Shown: positions 29,086-39,344, counted from the first letter of the stretch. The stretch: 60,426 nucleotides of DNA from Rickettsiaceae bacterium (GCA_023301685.1 JALZUG010000029.1:1-60426); one strand, 5' to 3'. Notes: generated from the sequence alone by a model not told the origin. Numbers and translations are program-made.

Positions 29086-29736
29086 ATGGAAATATTTTTA
29101 GACAGCGTAGATTTTAATGAAATCACTAAATACCAGTCATATGGAATTATTGATGGTATTACAACCAATCCATCACTAATGGCTTCAGCAGATGTTGATT
29201 TTCATGAAGTTGTAAGTAAAATTTGTTCTTTAGTTAATGGTGATGTAAGTATTGAAGTACCTTCGAATGATTATGAGAATATGATCAAGGAGGGAGAGAA
29301 AATACTGAAAATTGCTCAAAATATAGTTATAAAACTTCCTGTTACTTGGAATGGAATAAGGGCTTGTAAGTACTTCACAGATAATGGACATAAAACTAAT
29401 ATGACTCTGTGCTTTTCTGCAAACCAAGCGCTACTTGCTGCAAAAGCTGGTGCTACTTATATTTCTCCTTTTATAGGTAGATTAGATGATATAGGATCTG
29501 ATGGTATGCAACTAATCACAGATATCCGTGATATTTACGATAATTATGAATTTGAGACTAAAATATTGGCAGCATCAATCAGAACATCTGAGCACGTATC
29601 AGAAGCTGCTATTTGCGGTGCAGATGTTGCGACAATACCAGGCAAGCTATTATCACAACTAATTAATCACGATTTAACAGATAAAGGGCTAGCAAAATTT
29701 AACGCAGACTGGGCAAAGTCTGGAATGAAAATTTAA
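29086..29736 (+). CDS. Transaldolase / fructose-6-phosphate aldolase family
   Basis: 216 residues, the short bacterial TalC/Fsa type: ITTNPSLMA near residue 24, the Schiff-base lysine in VIKLPVT (about residue 85), [20 protein letters not shown] near 105 and the [10 protein letters not shown] motif near 165. It transfers dihydroxyacetone units or splits fructose-6-phosphate. Which of the two activities dominates cannot be decided from sequence. It lies 8 bp after parB and before ettA. Confidence 0.9.
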   Translation: MEIFLDSVDFNEITKYQSYGIIDGITTNPSLMASADVDFHEVVSKICSLVNGDVSIEVPSNDYENMIKEGEKILKIAQNIVIKLPVTWNGIRACKYFTDNGHKTNMTLCFSANQALLAAKAGATYISPFIGRLDDIGSDGMQLITDIRDIYDNYEFETKILAASIRTSEHVSEAAICGADVATIPGKLLSQLINHDLTDKGLAKFNADWAKSGMKI

Positions 29737-29775
29737 TTATATTTTTAAGCTAATAACAAAAGAAGGAATTCATCA

Positions 29776-31443
29776 ATGTCATATCAGTATGTGTATGTAA
29801 TGAAAGGCTTGACAAAGTCTATAAATGGAAAAGAAATTCTAAAAGAAACCTGGCTATCATTTTTGCCGGGAGCGAAGATCGGAATTATTGGCCATAACGG
29901 AGCAGGTAAATCTACTATAATGAAGATTATGGCTGGTCTTGACAAAGAGTATGAAGGCGAAGCTTTCGTTGCAGATGGAGTAAAAATTGGCTATTTACCG
30001 CAAGAACCGCAACTTGATTCAAGTAAAAATGTATTTGGAAATATCATGGATGGTTTAGCTGAGAAAAAAGCTCTTATCGACGAGTTCAATGAAGTAAGCG
30101 CTAAATTCGCTGAAGAAATGACCGACGATGAGATGAATGATTTATTGGCAAAGCAGGCTGATCTTCAAGAAAAAATTGATGCGTGCGATGGTTGGAGCAT
30201 CGAACGTGAAATTGAAATTGCTATGAACGCACTTCGTTGCCCTCCTAAAGAGGCCGACGTCACTAAAATTTCTGGTGGTGAGAAGAGAAGGGTAGCTTTA
30301 TGTAAATTATTACTAGAAAAACCAGATATGGTACTTCTTGATGAGCCAACAAACCACTTAGATGCAGAATCTGTTTCTTGGCTTGAAAATTATTTAAAAG
30401 ACTATAAAGGAACAGTGGTTGCAATCACTCACGACAGGTATTTCTTGGATAATGTAGCTGAATGGATCTTAGAGGTAGACCATGGTAGATGCGTTCCTTG
30501 GCACTCAAATTATTCTTCCTGGCTTGAGCAAAAACAAAAAAAGTTAGCTGATGAAGAAAAAGAAGAGAGTGATCGCCAGAAACAATTGAAACATGAGCTT
30601 GAATGGATACAGCAATCTCCTAAAGCACGCCAATCAAAGAGCAAAGCTAGAATCAACGCATATCAAGAATTACTGAATAAAAAACGTGACATAGGCAATG
30701 GAGTTGCACAAATTATTGTCCCAAATGGACCAAGACTTGGTGATTTAGTAATTGAAGTTGATAAATTATCTAAAAAATTTACTGATAGAGATTTGCTAAA
30801 AGACTTTAGTTTTAGAGTACCACCAGGTGCAATTATAGGAATAGTTGGCCCAAATGGTGCAGGTAAATCGACGTTATTTAATATGATTACTGGCAAAATA
30901 GAACCTGACTCTGGATCTGTAAATATTGGCGATACAGTAAAACTTGGATATGTTGATCAATCACGTGATCATCTTGACGATGGTAAAACTGTTTGGGAAG
31001 AAATTTCTGAAGGTTTGGAGGTTCTAGAGCTTGGTGATACATCAGTAAAAAGCCGTGCGTATTGTTCTGCATTTAACTTTAAAGGACCGCAACAGCAAAA
31101 GAAAGTAGGGCAATTATCAGGAGGTGAGAGAAACCGTGTACATCTTGCAAAACTTCTAAAGGAAGGTGCAAATGTAATTTTGCTCGATGAGCCATCAAAT
31201 GACCTGGATGTTGATACGCTCAGAGCCCTTGAGGATGCAATTTTAGACTTTGCTGGATGCGTATTCGTAATCAGCCACGATAGATGGTTCCTTGACCGCA
31301 TAGCTACCCATATTATCTCATATGATCAAGATGGAAGTGCTACTTGGTTTGAGGGTAATTATGAAGATTATCATAACTATATGAGCAATGTGGTTGGTGA
31401 AGATACAAAAAATCCGAAATATAGGCATAAAAAACTGGCTTAA
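29776..31443 (+). CDS. ettA: EttA, energy-dependent translational throttle (ABC-F)
   Basis: 555 residues with two ABC domains: Walker A GHNGAGKST and GPNGAGKST, signatures SGGEKRR and SGGERNR, Walker B DMVLLDEPTNHLD and VILLDEPSNDLD. No membrane segment, as in the ABC-F class. The start MSYQYVYVMKGLTK and length are typical of EttA, which binds the ribosome E site when ATP is low. It has AGAAGGAA before its ATG. Confidence 0.95.
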   Translation: MSYQYVYVMKGLTKSINGKEILKETWLSFLPGAKIGIIGHNGAGKSTIMKIMAGLDKEYEGEAFVADGVKIGYLPQEPQLDSSKNVFGNIMDGLAEKKALIDEFNEVSAKFAEEMTDDEMNDLLAKQADLQEKIDACDGWSIEREIEIAMNALRCPPKEADVTKISGGEKRRVALCKLLLEKPDMVLLDEPTNHLDAESVSWLENYLKDYKGTVVAITHDRYFLDNVAEWILEVDHGRCVPWHSNYSSWLEQKQKKLADEEKEESDRQKQLKHELEWIQQSPKARQSKSKARINAYQELLNKKRDIGNGVAQIIVPNGPRLGDLVIEVDKLSKKFTDRDLLKDFSFRVPPGAIIGIVGPNGAGKSTLFNMITGKIEPDSGSVNIGDTVKLGYVDQSRDHLDDGKTVWEEISEGLEVLELGDTSVKSRAYCSAFNFKGPQQQKKVGQLSGGERNRVHLAKLLKEGANVILLDEPSNDLDVDTLRALEDAILDFAGCVFVISHDRWFLDRIATHIISYDQDGSATWFEGNYEDYHNYMSNVVGEDTKNPKYRHKKLA

Positions 31444-31603
31444 GAGAACATAAGTCTTACAATAATAAGTGGCATTTATATATAACAAGTTTGCAGATTT
31501 TTGCAGAAAAGAATAGAAACTACGATATGCTTTGTACTGCTAAAAATATTATACTACTCTGTACATAAACAAACTGTTAAAGCGATTACTTTCGTATAGT
31601 AAG

Positions 31604-33208
31604 ATGAGCATTCTGATTGAAAACAAAGTATCTTTTTCCGAATCTAAACTATGGGATTGGCAACGCGGTTATTACAATGCTAAAGGTGTTGAAGCTTGGT
31701 CTAGTAATGAAGTACCTTTTGAAATTACAAGTAATCCTTTTATAGCTAGCTCTTATGCAAACGTTATTGTTCGCTTTATTCAAGACTACTCTAAGCAAAA
31801 TCCAGAAACAGCTCAAGAACCTTTTTATATCTTAGAACTAGGTGCCGGAACAGGACAATTTAGTTATTATCTGCTTAAAGCTTTACTGTATTTACTTAGT
31901 GAATTAGATATGAATAATGTAAATATTCGCTACGTAATGTCCGACATGTCTAAAAAGAACATCAATTTTTGGAAAGAAAATAATGCTTTTGATACGTTTG
32001 TTCGGAAAGATATTTTATATTTTGCTGAACTTGATCTTGAAAGCGACTTTAATGAAATAATTTTACAGCAAAGTGATATTATTCTCTCTAAAAAACACTG
32101 TTTAAAAAATCCACTAACTATCATTTCAAATTACATTTTTGATGCACTACGTAATGATGTCTTTGCTGTTAAAAACAATAAGCTATACGAATCTTTAGTT
32201 TCTTTAACAACTGAAGAAGACAATATTAACAATGGACAACCTAAGGATTGGAAAAAAATTCATATTGAATATGAAGATGTAGAAATTAAAAGTGAGTACT
32301 ATAAAGACCCTGATTTTGATGCTGTTTTGGAGGATTATCGTACCAATTTAGATAATTCATACTTCCTATTTCCAATTGCGTCTCTCAATGCACTAAAAAA
32401 ACTCAAATCTTTTTCTTCTGATAAAATGTTTATTCTAGCTTCTGATAAAGCCCATACTATGATCCAAGAACACCAGCATTTTGGCTTTCCAAAAACAGCC
32501 ATTCACGGTAACAGCTTCTCAATAATGGCTAACTTTGATGCTATAGGAAGGGTTTTTGAACATTGGTCTGGTAGCAAATTATTACAAACTTCTTATACCA
32601 GTTTTACAACTGCAGCTTTTTTTAGCAACCTAGATTTTAATAAACTACCTGAAACACGCTTAGCACTAGAACTTTCTATTAAGAACTTTGGTCCGTGTGA
32701 ATATTTTTTACTTAGTTTCCATGTTAGCAGTAGCGATCAAGAAGCATCTCTAGAAACTTATATTTCAATTTTAGAATTGTCAAAGTGGAACCCTTACATT
32801 TATAGTATTCTTAACGAACAAATATTAAAACTTGTAAAAAATGCCAAATATTCTGAATTAGAATATTTGGCAGAAAATATTCATAAAGTAGCGGAAAATT
32901 TTTATTTCATTCCTAATACTAGTAATCTTTTTTTCAATATAGGTATATTTTTTCACGATATCGAAATGTTTGATAAAGCAATTCCATATTACAAGAAATC
33001 GTTAAGTATTTTCGGTAAAGAATATTACACGCTTTATAATCTTGGTATTTGTTTTTATAAAACTGACAACTATAGAGCATCACTAAACTACTTTAAACAA
33101 GCGTTAGAATACGATCAAGAGGAAGATTTAATAAATTGGATTAAAATTGTAGAGGACAAACTAGAACTGCTAAAAGCGAAGCTACCATTCTTTGAGGAGC
33201 ATGCTTAG
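31604..33208 (+). CDS. MidA-like SAM methyltransferase with C-terminal TPR
   Basis: 534 residues. The SAM motif LELGAGTGQFSYYLLKAL is at about residues 75-92, and IISNYIFDALRNDVF at about 172 resembles the NExFDALP-type motif of the MidA/NDUFAF7 family, which methylates an arginine of respiratory complex I. The last about 100 residues hold two TPR units (FNIGIFFHDIEMFDKAIPYYKKS and YNLGICFYKTDNYRASLNYFKQ, quoted by start and end). The fusion is unusual for MidA. It stands alone between intergenic gaps. The substrate is unknown; a protein is favoured over a small molecule. Confidence 0.72.
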   Translation: MSILIENKVSFSESKLWDWQRGYYNAKGVEAWSSNEVPFEITSNPFIASSYANVIVRFIQDYSKQNPETAQEPFYILELGAGTGQFSYYLLKALLYLLSELDMNNVNIRYVMSDMSKKNINFWKENNAFDTFVRKDILYFAELDLESDFNEIILQQSDIILSKKHCLKNPLTIISNYIFDALRNDVFAVKNNKLYESLVSLTTEEDNINNGQPKDWKKIHIEYEDVEIKSEYYKDPDFDAVLEDYRTNLDNSYFLFPIASLNALKKLKSFSSDKMFILASDKAHTMIQEHQHFGFPKTAIHGNSFSIMANFDAIGRVFEHWSGSKLLQTSYTSFTTAAFFSNLDFNKLPETRLALELSIKNFGPCEYFLLSFHVSSSDQEASLETYISILELSKWNPYIYSILNEQILKLVKNAKYSELEYLAENIHKVAENFYFIPNTSNLFFNIGIFFHDIEMFDKAIPYYKKSLSIFGKEYYTLYNLGICFYKTDNYRASLNYFKQALEYDQEEDLINWIKIVEDKLELLKAKLPFFEEHA

Positions 33209-33390
33209 GAAATAAGTATTTATCGACATGAAAGTTTAGTAATAATAAATTGGTAAGTAACTTGGTGTAATATAGTTGTTAAATAACCTAAATTTATTAG
33301 ATTGTTATATTTTGTTACTCAATCTATGCACTCAGAGTTTATCTTGAGTTTTGTATATAAATCTTATATCCTAATGAGATTCTGGTAGCA

Positions 33391-33765
33391 ATGCCTAAAA
33401 TTCTAAATAATACAAAATTTAGTATGTCTCTTTTTGAAATATTAGTCATATTGGTTGTTTCTCTTCTAGTTGTAAAGCCAGAGGATATACCACAAATAAT
33501 ATCAAAACTAAAAAAACTACGTGCTTTTATCACCAACACTAAAAAAGAAATTTTTTCCCATTTTGATCCAGACACAAACTCAAAAAATAACAAAAATTCA
33601 TCTAAAAGTTTAGAAAATCAAATGAAGCAAATGAACTTTTATCTTGAGAAAATTGGTGATCTTGATTCTGAATATAAAGGTGAATACTCCCTTGAATCTG
33701 TTAAAGAACATTACCGCAAGCTGATGAATCAAAAAATTAGTACTGAATTAAAGAAGAAAAATTAA
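33391..33765 (+). CDS. TatB-like Tat translocase subunit
   Basis: 124 residues from ATG 33391; an internal ATG at 33424 (MSLFEILVILVV) is the more family-like start, as TatB begins close to its conserved glutamate. A single N-terminal membrane helix is followed by the hinge VVKPEDIPQIISKLKKL, an amphipathic helix and a hydrophilic tail. These are TatB rather than TatA features (Pro in place of FG, longer tail). TatB receives substrates with TatC. tatA is 16 kb away; neither start has a strong ribosome-binding site. Confidence 0.75.
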   Translation: MPKILNNTKFSMSLFEILVILVVSLLVVKPEDIPQIISKLKKLRAFITNTKKEIFSHFDPDTNSKNNKNSSKSLENQMKQMNFYLEKIGDLDSEYKGEYSLESVKEHYRKLMNQKISTELKKKN

Positions 33766-33897
33766 AACTAATTTCTTAAAAATCTTTAATTAAGCTATTG
33801 CAATTACAAAGAATTTATAATAACTAATAGTATTACTTTTAGTTATTACAAATCTATAAGAAATAAATCAATACAAATTAATTTGGAAGAAAATAGT

Positions 33898-35862
33898 ATG
33901 AAAAGATCTGATGTAGATCAAACGACAAGTGATGAAAGAAATGTAGAGCATGTGCTACAAGCGTTAACTACCGCATCAGGAGTTGAAACTGATGGAGAAG
34001 AAGTTCAAGTTTTAGAAGTTAATCAAGATACTGGAATTGTTAGATTCATAACCAATAATATGGTTGTAAGAACCCTTGCTGCTGCACTAAATTTTTCTGG
34101 AGATATAGTCAGAGCTATATATAGAGCAATTCCGACTACATCAAACAGTGGTACTACTGCTGACACAGGCGGAAGTGTTACTACTAGTGATATTATGGTA
34201 GGTGGTACCGTAGATACAGATGACGCTTTGAGTGGAGTTAGTACAAGTTCGGCTACTACTTCTACTGAAAGTATAGCTGCTAATCTATCAGATAGACAAG
34301 AGAACGACGATGATCACGTAGAAGAAGTAGTTGTAGTATCCATAGATCCTCTTGACGAGTATGTCTCTGAGCTAAATGTAGAAGCACTTGCAAGCGAGGC
34401 ACGAGAAAGCGGTGCATTAGTAGTGGATAGTGCACTTGGTAGGGTATTTACACCTAACGCTATGCATGAGCTTGGCATAGATGGAATGCAACCTGTTACT
34501 GACTCACACGGACTCTATAGTGTATCTCATACAACAAAATCTTCTAGAGGAGTTAGTAGACAACAAAGTAATGCTGAACTTGCTGGGCAAGTGCTAGCTC
34601 ATCCAGAAAGCGTAGCTGCAATAATAAGAGGAACAAGAGGGCCTATAAGTAGTGCCGAGGAAGCAGATGAATTGGGAGATGTTGATGTTGAACCACTTGA
34701 TGGTAATGTATTTGATGTATCAACAACTGGCAATACTGTTACAACTACTTTTAACCTTTTTGCATTTTTACAATTACTAAGCTTACATTGTACGTCAGCT
34801 CTTACAACTCTTCCTGTAATTGCTCAAGTTATTGGAAGTGATGCGAATCACTATACAGTTCATTTAGATACTTTAAAGAGATATGTAGGAGCCGAACTTG
34901 CAGAGCTCATCTTTAATCCTAAAGTTGGCATGGATGGTCAAGTTGAACTCACACCAATAATGTTACCACAATTACACCATGACGAAGCAGTTGATGCAAT
35001 TACTCCAAAGAGCTTCTTCAGTCTTGCAATTGATACAAGTGATAGTATGAATGATCCAAATCAATTGGGTTCTTTAAGATCTAAATTAGATGTAGCTAAA
35101 GAAAAATTAAAGGATACTGTTGCTAAACTCACTTCTTCAACATCTGATTGGACAATAGTTTTAACTAAATTTGGTTCAAAAACTAATGTATTAAAAACAT
35201 TTGACTCGTCAAACTCGACTCCTGAAGATATTTATTTAGTAATAGATCAATTAAAAGCTAACGGTATGACAAGATTATACGGAACAGCATCAGAACAGTT
35301 AGAATATATAATGAAATTAGCAAGCTCTGGGCAGTATACTCATTTTGCTAGTATCTTATTTACAGATGGTCATGATAATACATCAGGTATTAGTCAGTTA
35401 GATGTAATTAATACTGCTGGGAGTGCAACAGATGCAGTTGGTAATTTACAGATATTCACTTTAGAATTAGGAAGCAGTAATCACCAATTTTTCATGCAAA
35501 TGTCACAGGTTGCTGGTTGTACACATATCCCTCTTAGCAATATGTCAGATTTATCTGCATTTGATGGTTATATTCGACTTCTAAGTAAGGATACATCTGT
35601 TGTAAGATTCTTAACCGAAGCTTTTGAAACATTTTCCAGAATGGTTGCCCTAGAAGGAGAAATTACAGTTGGTAACACGATCATCAGACCAGATGCAAAA
35701 TTTGAAGTAAATAAAGTTTTACACTGTATTGCAGCACCAGAAACAACTTTGGCTGAAATACACGATGGCATTTTCTTGACAGAGCTACATACAGGCGATA
35801 GCAGCCAGCTCTGTGGGGAAAGCTCAACTACTCTTGGCGAAGATCTTGATGGTTATTGTTAA
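33898..35862 (+). CDS. VWA-domain protein without signal peptide
   Basis: 654 residues from ATG 33898, which has GGAAGAA upstream; a TTG at 33883 is also open. The first about 370 residues are acidic, Thr/Ser-rich and unrecognised. A von Willebrand factor A domain spans about 370-570 with a complete metal-ion-dependent adhesion site: DTSDS at 379-383, Thr 458 (GMTRLYG) and Asp 490 (FTDGHD). It therefore probably binds a protein ligand through a divalent metal. No signal peptide or anchor is seen. The C terminus is acidic (SSTTLGEDLDG). It is a single-gene unit. Function unknown; a secreted adhesin-like or scaffold protein is an inference. Confidence 0.8.
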   Translation: MKRSDVDQTTSDERNVEHVLQALTTASGVETDGEEVQVLEVNQDTGIVRFITNNMVVRTLAAALNFSGDIVRAIYRAIPTTSNSGTTADTGGSVTTSDIMVGGTVDTDDALSGVSTSSATTSTESIAANLSDRQENDDDHVEEVVVVSIDPLDEYVSELNVEALASEARESGALVVDSALGRVFTPNAMHELGIDGMQPVTDSHGLYSVSHTTKSSRGVSRQQSNAELAGQVLAHPESVAAIIRGTRGPISSAEEADELGDVDVEPLDGNVFDVSTTGNTVTTTFNLFAFLQLLSLHCTSALTTLPVIAQVIGSDANHYTVHLDTLKRYVGAELAELIFNPKVGMDGQVELTPIMLPQLHHDEAVDAITPKSFFSLAIDTSDSMNDPNQLGSLRSKLDVAKEKLKDTVAKLTSSTSDWTIVLTKFGSKTNVLKTFDSSNSTPEDIYLVIDQLKANGMTRLYGTASEQLEYIMKLASSGQYTHFASILFTDGHDNTSGISQLDVINTAGSATDAVGNLQIFTLELGSSNHQFFMQMSQVAGCTHIPLSNMSDLSAFDGYIRLLSKDTSVVRFLTEAFETFSRMVALEGEITVGNTIIRPDAKFEVNKVLHCIAAPETTLAEIHDGIFLTELHTGDSSQLCGESSTTLGEDLDGYC

Positions 35863-35884
35863 GTAAGTGATTAAATTTTCTTAT

Positions 35885-35927
35885 GTAAAAGCAAGAGTAG
35901 AGCTTTAATACTCTAGCTTGCTTTTAC
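35885..35927. terminator. Hairpin between the VWA gene and a converging glycosyltransferase
   Basis: Stem gtaaaagca / tgcttttac extended by agagta / tactct with a 4-nt bulge. It overlaps the last codons of the glycosyltransferase gene on the minus strand. T-runs are weak. Confidence 0.5.
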
Positions 35928-37187
35928 TACTTTTGGCTTTAGGCGCTTTACAATATCCTTATTAATTTTACCACTTGCTATGCTTGTAATCAGCTTTTCA
36001 TAAGTTGGCAAAATTTTCTTTATACTGTATTTTTGAATTATAGTTTTACGGCCATTTTTGCTAATTTTCTTTCGCAAAGACTCATCATCAAGAAGCCTTG
36101 ATACTTTTTGTGCAATATCTTCTGGCGCAAAAAAATCTGCAAATAACGCATTCTCATTATCTTTTATTACTTCAAATAATGGCGATGTTTTTGACGCAAC
36201 TAAAGGACAACCGATAGACATTGCTTCGAGAACTGACCAAGATAAAACAAACGGAACTGTCATATATATATGCGCCATAGAATGGCTTAATATACTTGCA
36301 TATTTATCAAAAGACAATTTACCAAACCAATGCAGTCTTGATGTATCCAGACTAAGCTCTTCCAGCATTTTTTCTCTATAGGTTTGTCCATTTGCTAGCT
36401 TCGCTCCATAGCTTACTCCATCATCACCTATCATCAAAAAATGAGCTTTAGGTCTTCGCTTCATTAATATCTCTATAGACTGCATGACTTGCTCAAAACC
36501 GCGATACGGCTCAAAATTCCGAGCGACATACGTAACTATTTCAGCATCTTTTGGTAAAATATTTCCATCGGGAAGTTCAATGTCTGTTTTATCTTTTACT
36601 GGCTTTAAAAGATCTGTATCAATTCCTTCATGTATTACTGAAAACTTGTGGTGAAATTCATGTGGATGCAAACTTGTTTGCCAATGAGTAGGGCTAATAG
36701 CCCAATCACAAGCTTCAAGGTTCAGTAGATTAGTAGCATTTTTAAATCTTATTCTTGCCACACGCTCAGGATTTACAACTGAGTTTGGATAAAAATGCAC
36801 ATCTGCTCCAAATGCCTTATAATAAAACTCCATATAGGCAATAAAAGGTATATCAGGGAATATATCTTTTAAAAGTATACCATCTCCCCAACCTGGATGA
36901 GCATAGATTACATCTGGAGCAAAACCTGATTCCTTTAATTTATTACAAATCCTCCACATGCTTTGAGCAGCATAAGCAGATTTTTCAAAACTTTTTAAAT
37001 ATTGATGTGAGTTACTATTCTTTGGTGGAGTATTGGGTTTTGATAATATTACCTTAACGCCAGCTGGAGCTTGCTGATTATAATGAGTTGTAATAAACAC
37101 AACTTCATACTTACTTTTTTTAGCGAAATGCCTTACCAAATGTTTAAATTGACCAGGAAAATTCGGATGTGCAAATAATATTTTCAT
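35913..37187 (-). CDS. Glycosyltransferase, GT4 type
   Basis: 424 residues with a GT-B fold. The N terminus MKILFAHPNFPGQFKHLVRH is a common GT4 acceptor-domain start, and the C-terminal donor domain has the ExxxxxxxE element EAMSIGCPLVASKTSPLFEVI, quoted by its EAMSIGCPLVAS core (about residue 335). GT4 enzymes retain the anomeric configuration of an NDP-sugar. Likely in envelope glycan synthesis. A second GT4 gene follows upstream on the same strand at about 130 bp. Donor and acceptor unknown. Confidence 0.88.
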   Translation of the reverse strand: MKILFAHPNFPGQFKHLVRHFAKKSKYEVVFITTHYNQQAPAGVKVILSKPNTPPKNSNSHQYLKSFEKSAYAAQSMWRICNKLKESGFAPDVIYAHPGWGDGILLKDIFPDIPFIAYMEFYYKAFGADVHFYPNSVVNPERVARIRFKNATNLLNLEACDWAISPTHWQTSLHPHEFHHKFSVIHEGIDTDLLKPVKDKTDIELPDGNILPKDAEIVTYVARNFEPYRGFEQVMQSIEILMKRRPKAHFLMIGDDGVSYGAKLANGQTYREKMLEELSLDTSRLHWFGKLSFDKYASILSHSMAHIYMTVPFVLSWSVLEAMSIGCPLVASKTSPLFEVIKDNENALFADFFAPEDIAQKVSRLLDDESLRKKISKNGRKTIIQKYSIKKILPTYEKLITSIASGKINKDIVKRLKPKVVKAS

Positions 37188-37319
37188 TTCAGCCTTCTCC
37201 TTTGATACTTTAGATAAATCAAACTACCCTATACCATTAGTTGCTGTAGTCATTTTTACTTCTTCGCAATTTAACGTCCAGCTACATATAGCTTATAAAT
37301 TAGTAAGTTTATTACTAAA

Positions 37320-38468
37320 TCAATCTACCTGATTATATATCGCAAGTGTATTTTTAAGCATTTTTTCAAGAGAGAATTTTTCAGAGGCGGTTCTTCTTGC
37401 ATTCATTGTCATGCTTTTTTCTTGCTCTGAACCAATAAGAGACAAACAACGCTCTATCTTTTGCGCGAGTGCAATACTATCGTTAGGTTCCACGTGAAAA
37501 CCATTTAATCCATCCTGAATAGTCTCACATGCACCACCAATATTGGTTGCTATAACTATTTTTTCCATAGCTTGAGCTTCAATAATCGTTCGGCCAAAAG
37601 CTTCTGGTTCTATAGAAGTTGATAGAACTATATCCGAAATACCGTATAAGCTTATTATATCTGGTTCATTGCCAAATAATTGAATATGACTTTGCAGCTT
37701 ATATTGATGAATCTTTTCTTTAATGCGCGATACATATGTTGGATGTTTCGCTAAATCACCAGCCATAATACAATAAAAATTCAAGTGCTTTATTTTCTCT
37801 AGCGCATCAATCAACACCATATGTCCTTTCCAACGCGTCATTCTCGAAGGTAGTAAAAGAACGGGCGTATCTGCTGGAACTCTGTATTTTTCTCTATACC
37901 TGCTTAACTTATCTTCTAATAATTTATCTTTTGAAAATTCGTGATGATTTACTCCTCTATGAATCACTGTAATCCTGTTCGGATCGACTTTATAATTATC
38001 TACAATATGTTTCTTTACAAAATTTGAAACAGCTATTACGCTGCGCCCTTCTGTCATTACACTATTATAGAATTTTTTAAGAAAATTTTTGAAATTATAA
38101 ATACCGTGAAAAGTAGTTATCAATTTTACGTTTGTAGCTTTTGCAGCCATATAACAACTCCAAGCAGGTGCTCTTGACCTTGCATGCACAATGCTAATAT
38201 TTCTACTACGTATAATATTAGCTACCTTGCGTGCATTTTTCCAAATCGTTATTGGATTCTTACTGGCAACATTTAGTGTGATATGCTCTGAACCACTATC
38301 AACAAGCGAGTCTACCATAGGACCACCTGCTGAAATAACGATTGAGTTATGACCAACTCTCACTATATTTTTTGCTATTTCTAAAGTTCCTCTTTCAACA
38401 CCTCCAGAAATTAAAGCCGGCACAACTTGCAGAATAGTTTTTTTCTGGTATTTTTTATCTATAGACAT
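37320..38468 (-). CDS. Glycosyltransferase, GT4 type
   Basis: About 382 residues from ATG 38468; a TTG two codons upstream is also open. GT-B protein with the GGVERGTLEIAKNI acceptor-domain start near residue 20 and the donor motif EPEAFGRTIIEAQAMEKIVIA, quoted by its EAFGRTIIEAQAM core, near 288. It differs from its neighbour, so the two likely add different sugars. It is divergent from an alpha/beta hydrolase gene only about 30 bp away. LPS or other surface glycan synthesis is an inference. Confidence 0.88.
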   Translation of the reverse strand: MSIDKKYQKKTILQVVPALISGGVERGTLEIAKNIVRVGHNSIVISAGGPMVDSLVDSGSEHITLNVASKNPITIWKNARKVANIIRSRNISIVHARSRAPAWSCYMAAKATNVKLITTFHGIYNFKNFLKKFYNSVMTEGRSVIAVSNFVKKHIVDNYKVDPNRITVIHRGVNHHEFSKDKLLEDKLSRYREKYRVPADTPVLLLPSRMTRWKGHMVLIDALEKIKHLNFYCIMAGDLAKHPTYVSRIKEKIHQYKLQSHIQLFGNEPDIISLYGISDIVLSTSIEPEAFGRTIIEAQAMEKIVIATNIGGACETIQDGLNGFHVEPNDSIALAQKIERCLSLIGSEQEKSMTMNARRTASEKFSLEKMLKNTLAIYNQVD

Positions 38469-38498
38469 AATCAATCATTCATATGAAGTTTCTAAACT

Positions 38499-39260
38499 AT
38501 GGATATCCTATATACCGATAATAAAGAAAAGTTTTTAGCATATAATAAATATAAAACCTCAAAAAAGAAAGCGCCTTTTATCATTTTCCATCATGGATTG
38601 ATGTCAGATATGAACGGAAGCAAAGCAATGTGGCTTGAAGAACACTGTAAGATGAATGACTATAATTTTGTAAGGTTTGATAATTTTGGTCATGGACAAT
38701 CTTATGGAGAATTTTCTAGCCAAACTATAAACAATTGGCAAGAAGGCTTAAACCTTATCATTGATAAATTAGTAAAACAGCCAGTTCTTCTAGTAGGATC
38801 TAGTATGGGGGCATGGATAACACTACTGGCATCTATAAAACGTCCAAATGATATTATTGGTATAGTTGGTATATCATCTGCTCCAGATTTTTCTGAAGAA
38901 CTTATATGGAATAAACTAACTGATAGTCAAAAACAAAAAATGAACACTGACGGTATTTGTGATGTAGGAGGAACAGATCCAAATTGCGAACACATATATC
39001 CGATTAGCTTCGACTTAATAAAAGATGGACGCAATCACTTACTACTTAATAAAGATAAAATTAATATAAAATGCCCTGTACACTTACTGCATGGAGAGCA
39101 AGATATTGATGTCCCTTCAAGCATTTCTGAGAGAATTTTTTCTAAAATACCTCATAATAATGTCTCTCTTAAGATAATTAAAGGCGGGAATCACAGTCTC
39201 TCTAGAGAGAAAGACTTAAACATGATCTGTAATTCGATTGATGAAATAATCAATATATAA
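38499..39260 (+). CDS. Alpha/beta hydrolase
   Basis: 253 residues. Oxyanion-strand motif IIFHHGLMSD near residue 27, nucleophile elbow GSSMG (Ser about residue 102), an acidic residue in HGEQDID (about 206) and the catalytic His in GGNHSL (about 229). This is a complete Ser-Asp-His triad. The pattern with a short HHGLMSDMNGSK segment recalls the ABHD10/YqiA-like thioesterase group. Substrate unknown; esterase or thioesterase action is likely. Confidence 0.85.
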   Translation: MDILYTDNKEKFLAYNKYKTSKKKAPFIIFHHGLMSDMNGSKAMWLEEHCKMNDYNFVRFDNFGHGQSYGEFSSQTINNWQEGLNLIIDKLVKQPVLLVGSSMGAWITLLASIKRPNDIIGIVGISSAPDFSEELIWNKLTDSQKQKMNTDGICDVGGTDPNCEHIYPISFDLIKDGRNHLLLNKDKINIKCPVHLLHGEQDIDVPSSISERIFSKIPHNNVSLKIIKGGNHSLSREKDLNMICNSIDEIINI

Positions 39261-39344
39261 TATCTTTTATCTAATCAAAAATTATAATAAACTCTCTCGA
39301 TAACAAAGTAAAACCTATAATATTTTAATACAATTATAGTCTAG

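Noticed and set aside
37486-37504. CACGTGAAA palindrome resembling a third parS site
   Set aside because: Four mismatches to the 16-bp consensus; the bases encode the common GFHVEPNDS motif of GT4 enzymes, which explains them.
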